From NCBI RefSeq assembly GCF_902859945.1, contig NZ_CADIKL010000007.1, forward strand, positions 186,001 to 250,000: DNA of 64,000 bases. Reading direction: 5' to 3'. The translations under genes and the position numbers were made by a program. Positions 61,058-64,000 of this stretch are shown here, in pieces; position 1 is the first letter of the stretch; each line of letters starts with the position of its first letter. The notes under the pieces are model-generated. The model searched no databases and was not told the DNA's origin. It saw only the letters and a program-made list of their open reading frames with translations. This DNA is from Paraburkholderia caffeinitolerans (GTDB taxonomy: Bacteria > Pseudomonadota > Gammaproteobacteria > Burkholderiales > Burkholderiaceae).

Positions 61058-61060
61058 TTT

Positions 61061-61801
61061 TTACCAACCGCCCCAGCGCGCGGCCAGCGCCGCGAGCACA
61101 GCGATGCCTGCGGTTTCGGTGCGCAGGATACGGGGCCCGAGCCCCACGGCGATAAAGCCGTGATCGAGCACTGCCGCTTCTTCTGGCGATGAAAAGCCGC
61201 CTTCGGGGCCGACCAGCACGGTGATCTCACCTTGCGGCGGAGTGTTGGGCAGGGTGGAGAACGAGACGTTCGCGCGCGGCGAAAGCAGCACGCGCAACTC
61301 GCCTTCGCCGGGCGTTTTGGGCAGCGAGGCGAGCCAGGTGCCGATTTCGCGGGTGGCGGCGACCTCAGGCATGCGGTTGCGCCCGCATTGCTCGCACGAC
61401 GCCTGGACGATGCGCTGCCAGTGAACCTGGCGGCGCACGGCGCGCTCACCCACGAGGCGCACGACGCTGCGCGAAGTGGTGAGCGGCACGAAGTTCGTCG
61501 CGCCCAGTTCGACAGCCTTTTCGATCAGCCAGTCCATTTTGTCGCTGCCGGCAATACCTTGTGCTAGCGTGAGCCGGTACGGCGGCTCGGTCTCGACGTC
61601 GCGGAACGGGCCAACACGCACTTGTGTGTCGCGGCGCTCCATCGAGATGATTTCAGCGCTGTATTCACCCCCCACGCCGTTGAACAGCACGATCGTGTCG
61701 CCGGGCTGCAGTCGCAGCACCTGAACGTGTCGCGTCACTTCGTCCGGGAGAGTGAAGACGTCGCCGGACTGCAGGGAGTTTCCGACGAAAAAACGGGGCA
61801 T
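61061..61801 (-). CDS. rsmE: 16S rRNA m3U1498 methyltransferase
   Basis: This 246-residue SPOUT-fold methyltransferase modifies U1498 of 16S rRNA. The N-terminal PUA-like domain (MPRFFVGNSLQSGDVFTLP, HVQVLRLQPGD) is followed by the trefoil-knot domain with VGPEGGFSSPEE and LGPRILRTETA. The ATG at 61801 gives the typical MPRFF start, and the frame stays open further upstream. It is convergent with the barstar-like gene. Confidence 0.94.
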   Translation of the reverse strand: MPRFFVGNSLQSGDVFTLPDEVTRHVQVLRLQPGDTIVLFNGVGGEYSAEIISMERRDTQVRVGPFRDVETEPPYRLTLAQGIAGSDKMDWLIEKAVELGATNFVPLTTSRSVVRLVGERAVRRQVHWQRIVQASCEQCGRNRMPEVAATREIGTWLASLPKTPGEGELRVLLSPRANVSFSTLPNTPPQGEITVLVGPEGGFSSPEEAAVLDHGFIAVGLGPRILRTETAGIAVLAALAARWGGW

Positions 61802-61820
61802 AAGACAAGTTCTCATTGCT

Positions 61821-62234
61821 TCATGACAGATGGCGAGCAAGCGCCCAGCGGTAGCCGTCGAGGTCTTCGACCTGAGCAAAACGGTCACCCCAGAATTGGT
61901 CCTGCGGCTCGCTCAACGATTTCGCGCCAGCGTCCAGCGCTCGCGCATACACCGCGTCGACGTCGTCGACGTAAAGGTAAAAGGATTGGGGGGCGATAGC
62001 GTTCGCGCTTTTCGGCGTGCGCGCCGTCGAACCGAACGCGCCCTCCGGCGCGAACATCACGATCAGTTGATCGTAATACGTCATTTCCACATGCATGACC
62101 GCACCGTCGTCCTCTACGCAATCGCGCACCGCAAAACCGAACGCCGCCCGGAAAAACTCGATTGCGTCGCGCGCGTCGCGCACCGCCAGATACGGTGTCA
62201 GCCACGGCACGCCTGCGGGGCGGGGTGGGGTCAT
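61821..62234 (-). CDS. VOC (glyoxalase/bleomycin resistance) superfamily protein
   Basis: This 137-residue PhnB-like VOC protein starts around LTPYLAVRDARDAIEFFRAAFGF. One betaalphabetabetabeta module is visible in each half, ending DRFAQVEDLDGYRWALARH. Such proteins bind divalent metal and act as isomerases, dioxygenases or binding proteins, and the substrate cannot be told. It lies 19 bp upstream of rsmE on the same strand, so co-transcription is likely. Confidence 0.85.
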   Translation of the reverse strand: MTPPRPAGVPWLTPYLAVRDARDAIEFFRAAFGFAVRDCVEDDGAVMHVEMTYYDQLIVMFAPEGAFGSTARTPKSANAIAPQSFYLYVDDVDAVYARALDAGAKSLSEPQDQFWGDRFAQVEDLDGYRWALARHLS

Positions 62235-63003
62235 CGGATATCTCCAGATTCGGGTTTAGGGACAAGCGGGGTGTTGGAGGCAGTCTGGGTCGGCTGGCAC
62301 GCAAAAATGTGATGAACGCTGCGATTCTCCAACGTTGCGCATCCTAAATCTGTAGGAATTGGCCTAGTTTGTCGCGGGAGGACGGACGCGCCGTCAGGCG
62401 CGCTGCACACGGGCGTGTGTCGTACGACCACGCCCCGGAAGCTGGTGAGCGGGTGCGTACGTGTCGGAAAAACCTTACGGCGTATCGGGGCGGGACGAAG
62501 GAGGCGCGGCAAGGTCAAAGTGATATCGAGCGACGGTGGCGCGGGTGAAACGGGCGCTGGCGGTGCATTCGGCCAGCCACATGCAGCCTGCGCGCAAAGC
62601 TGGAAAACGGCATGCCGGCGCCAAGGTTTAAATGAATTTTAAATCGGGCCTGATTGAGGTGTAAATCAGGGCAGTAGCCGTATTATACGGGCAGCCGGCC
62701 GGGCCGCCGCCGCCTTGCGACGCGCGTTGGGCGAGCCCAAAGGTAGCCGGGGTGGGGCTGCTGCGGATGTCGGTCCAGTGGAGGACATCGCCAGGTCCTG
62801 TAGCCAGGGAAAATCCGCACAATCTGTTAGAATATCGCCCTTTGCAGCCCTGTCCGTTTGCTTTGGCCGTTTGCGTCTTCCTGGCGCCGCATCGCGCGCC
62901 GCAGCGAACATTTCTGCCGAGCTTCCGGAACCGTGCGCTGCCGCGCGAGCGCTGTTGAATGCAGCCGCCCAAGCCGTTTTTGCCCTCGTTCCCCGGACTC
63001 GAC
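62235..63003. other. Long non-coding region upstream of tkt
   Basis: This 769-bp stretch has no credible gene on either strand. It holds a near-perfect hairpin with arms GGGCGTG and CACGCCC around GTCGTACGAC (62411-62435), CCTGATT-N8-AATCAGG (62649-62670), the palindrome CCGTAT-T-ATACGG (62678-62690) and an extended -10 TGTTAGAAT (62825-62833), which is the best candidate tkt promoter. Confidence 0.5.
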
Positions 63004-64000
63004 ATGACGACCTCGTCCTCCCCCGCTACCACCCAATTGATGGCTAACGCGATTCGCGCGTTGTCCATGGACGCCGTTCAGCAAGCGAATTCCGGTCACC
63101 CCGGCATGCCCATGGGCATGGCCGAGATCGCTGTCGCGCTGTGGTCGCGCCATCTGCGGCACAACCCGACCAACCCGCACTGGAGCGACCGCGACCGTTT
63201 CGTGCTGTCGAACGGTCACGGCTCGATGCTGCTGTACTCGTTGCTGCACCTGACCGGCTACGACCTGCCGATGGCGGAACTGAAGAATTTCCGTCAACTG
63301 CACTCGAAGACGCCGGGCCATCCGGAATTCGGCATCACGCCGGGCGTCGAGACCACTACGGGTCCGCTCGGCCAAGGCATTGCGAACGCGGTCGGCATGG
63401 CGCTGGCTGAAGCATTGCTCGCGGCCGAGTTCAACAAGGCCGACGCGAAGATCGTCGATCACCACACCTACGTGTTCCTCGGCGACGGCTGCCTGATGGA
63501 AGGCATCTCGCACGAAGCCTGCTCGCTCGCCGGCACGCTCAAGCTGAACAAGCTGATCGCGCTCTACGACGACAACGGCATCTCGATCGACGGCGACGTC
63601 GTCAACTGGTTCCACGACAACACGCCCGAGCGCTTCGAAGCTTACGGCTGGAACGTGATCCCGCACGTGGACGGCCACGACGTGGACGCTGTCGACGCGG
63701 CCATCCAGAAGGCGAAGGCCTCGGACAAGCCCACGCTGATCTGCTGCAAGACCATCATCGGCAAGGGCGCGCCCACCAAGCAGGGCGGTCACGACGTGCA
63801 CGGCGCGGCGCTCGGCGGGGAAGAAATCGCCAAGTGGCGCGAAGCCGCGGGCTGGAAATGGGAGCCGTTCACGCTGCCGCAGGAAGTTTACGCAGACTGG
63901 GACGCCAAGGCCGCTGGCGCGAAGTTCGAAGCCGCATGGAACGAGTCGTTCGCCGCGTACCAGTCGAAGTACCCGGCCGAAGCTGCGGAGTTCGCGCGCC
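63004..64000 (+). CDS. tkt: Transketolase, 3' truncated by the window edge
   Basis: This is the thiamine-diphosphate enzyme of the non-oxidative pentose phosphate and Calvin pathways. 332 codons are visible of the usual 660-690. Motifs are the N-terminal [40 protein letters not shown] and the TPP/Mg motif [13 protein letters not shown] with [14 protein letters not shown]. The ATG at 63004 starts [20 protein letters not shown]. In Burkholderiaceae it usually precedes gap, which would lie beyond the window. Confidence 0.96.
   Translation, partial: MTTSSSPATTQLMANAIRALSMDAVQQANSGHPGMPMGMAEIAVALWSRHLRHNPTNPHWSDRDRFVLSNGHGSMLLYSLLHLTGYDLPMAELKNFRQLHSKTPGHPEFGITPGVETTTGPLGQGIANAVGMALAEALLAAEFNKADAKIVDHHTYVFLGDGCLMEGISHEACSLAGTLKLNKLIALYDDNGISIDGDVVNWFHDNTPERFEAYGWNVIPHVDGHDVDAVDAAIQKAKASDKPTLICCKTIIGKGAPTKQGGHDVHGAALGGEEIAKWREAAGWKWEPFTLPQEVYADWDAKAAGAKFEAAWNESFAAYQSKYPAEAAEFAR

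Overview
The window is about 65 percent GC and its proteins read as Burkholderiaceae, most likely Burkholderia, Paraburkholderia or a close relative. Pointers are the uvrA / MFS / ssb order, the C4-type Burkholderia porin, pgpA overlapping thiL, multidomain maeB, and many ATGA or GTGA stop-start overlaps. Both edges cut genes: narG lacks its 5' part and tkt lacks its 3' part. No rRNA, tRNA, insertion sequence, prophage or CRISPR array was found.

Layout. 1-8624: respiratory nitrate reductase narGHJI and its sensor-regulator pair narXL. 8670-15016: AI-2E-type permease, uvrA, MFS exporter, ssb. 15192-18060: an FNR- and NsrR-type promoter driving hcp and a reductase gene, a nitrosative stress unit that matches the nitrate respiration genes upstream. 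18185-21547: serine/threonine dehydratase-like enzyme, LysR regulator and MFS carrier. 21823-28991: two tandem RcsB-like response regulators, an aquaporin with an unusual selectivity filter, and a 1565-residue BvgS/RcsC-like hybrid kinase. 29176-36672: LysR, porin, CHRD protein, esterase, EcsC-like protein, DHA2 efflux pump and MarR.

36785-41149 is a D-amino-acid utilisation cluster (PLP deaminase, RpiR regulator, D-aminoacylase, RidA). 41218-41888 is a HigBA-type toxin-antitoxin pair. 42371-52948 is a sugar oxidation regulon: IclR regulator, DgoK and DgoA, two SDR dehydrogenases, an AraFGH-type ABC importer, an SMP-30 lactonase and an aldose epimerase. No sugar-acid dehydratase is present, so that step must be encoded elsewhere. 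53093-64000 is mostly housekeeping (pyrF, DUF985 cupin, pncC/cinA-type amidase, pgpA, thiL, maeB, rsmE, VOC protein, tkt), interrupted by a secreted barnase-like RNase with its barstar inhibitor.

The most interesting unexplained signal lies between the convergent genes pyrF and the DUF985 cupin (53976-54266). Clustered TTCTTA/TAAGAA repeats include a TAAG-N6-CTTA palindrome abutting a plausible promoter. About 200 nt of hairpin-rich sequence follows, ending in a strong plus-strand intrinsic terminator. This looks like an intergenic small RNA under a NarL/RcsB/GacA-type response regulator, and the same window encodes two RcsB-like regulators.
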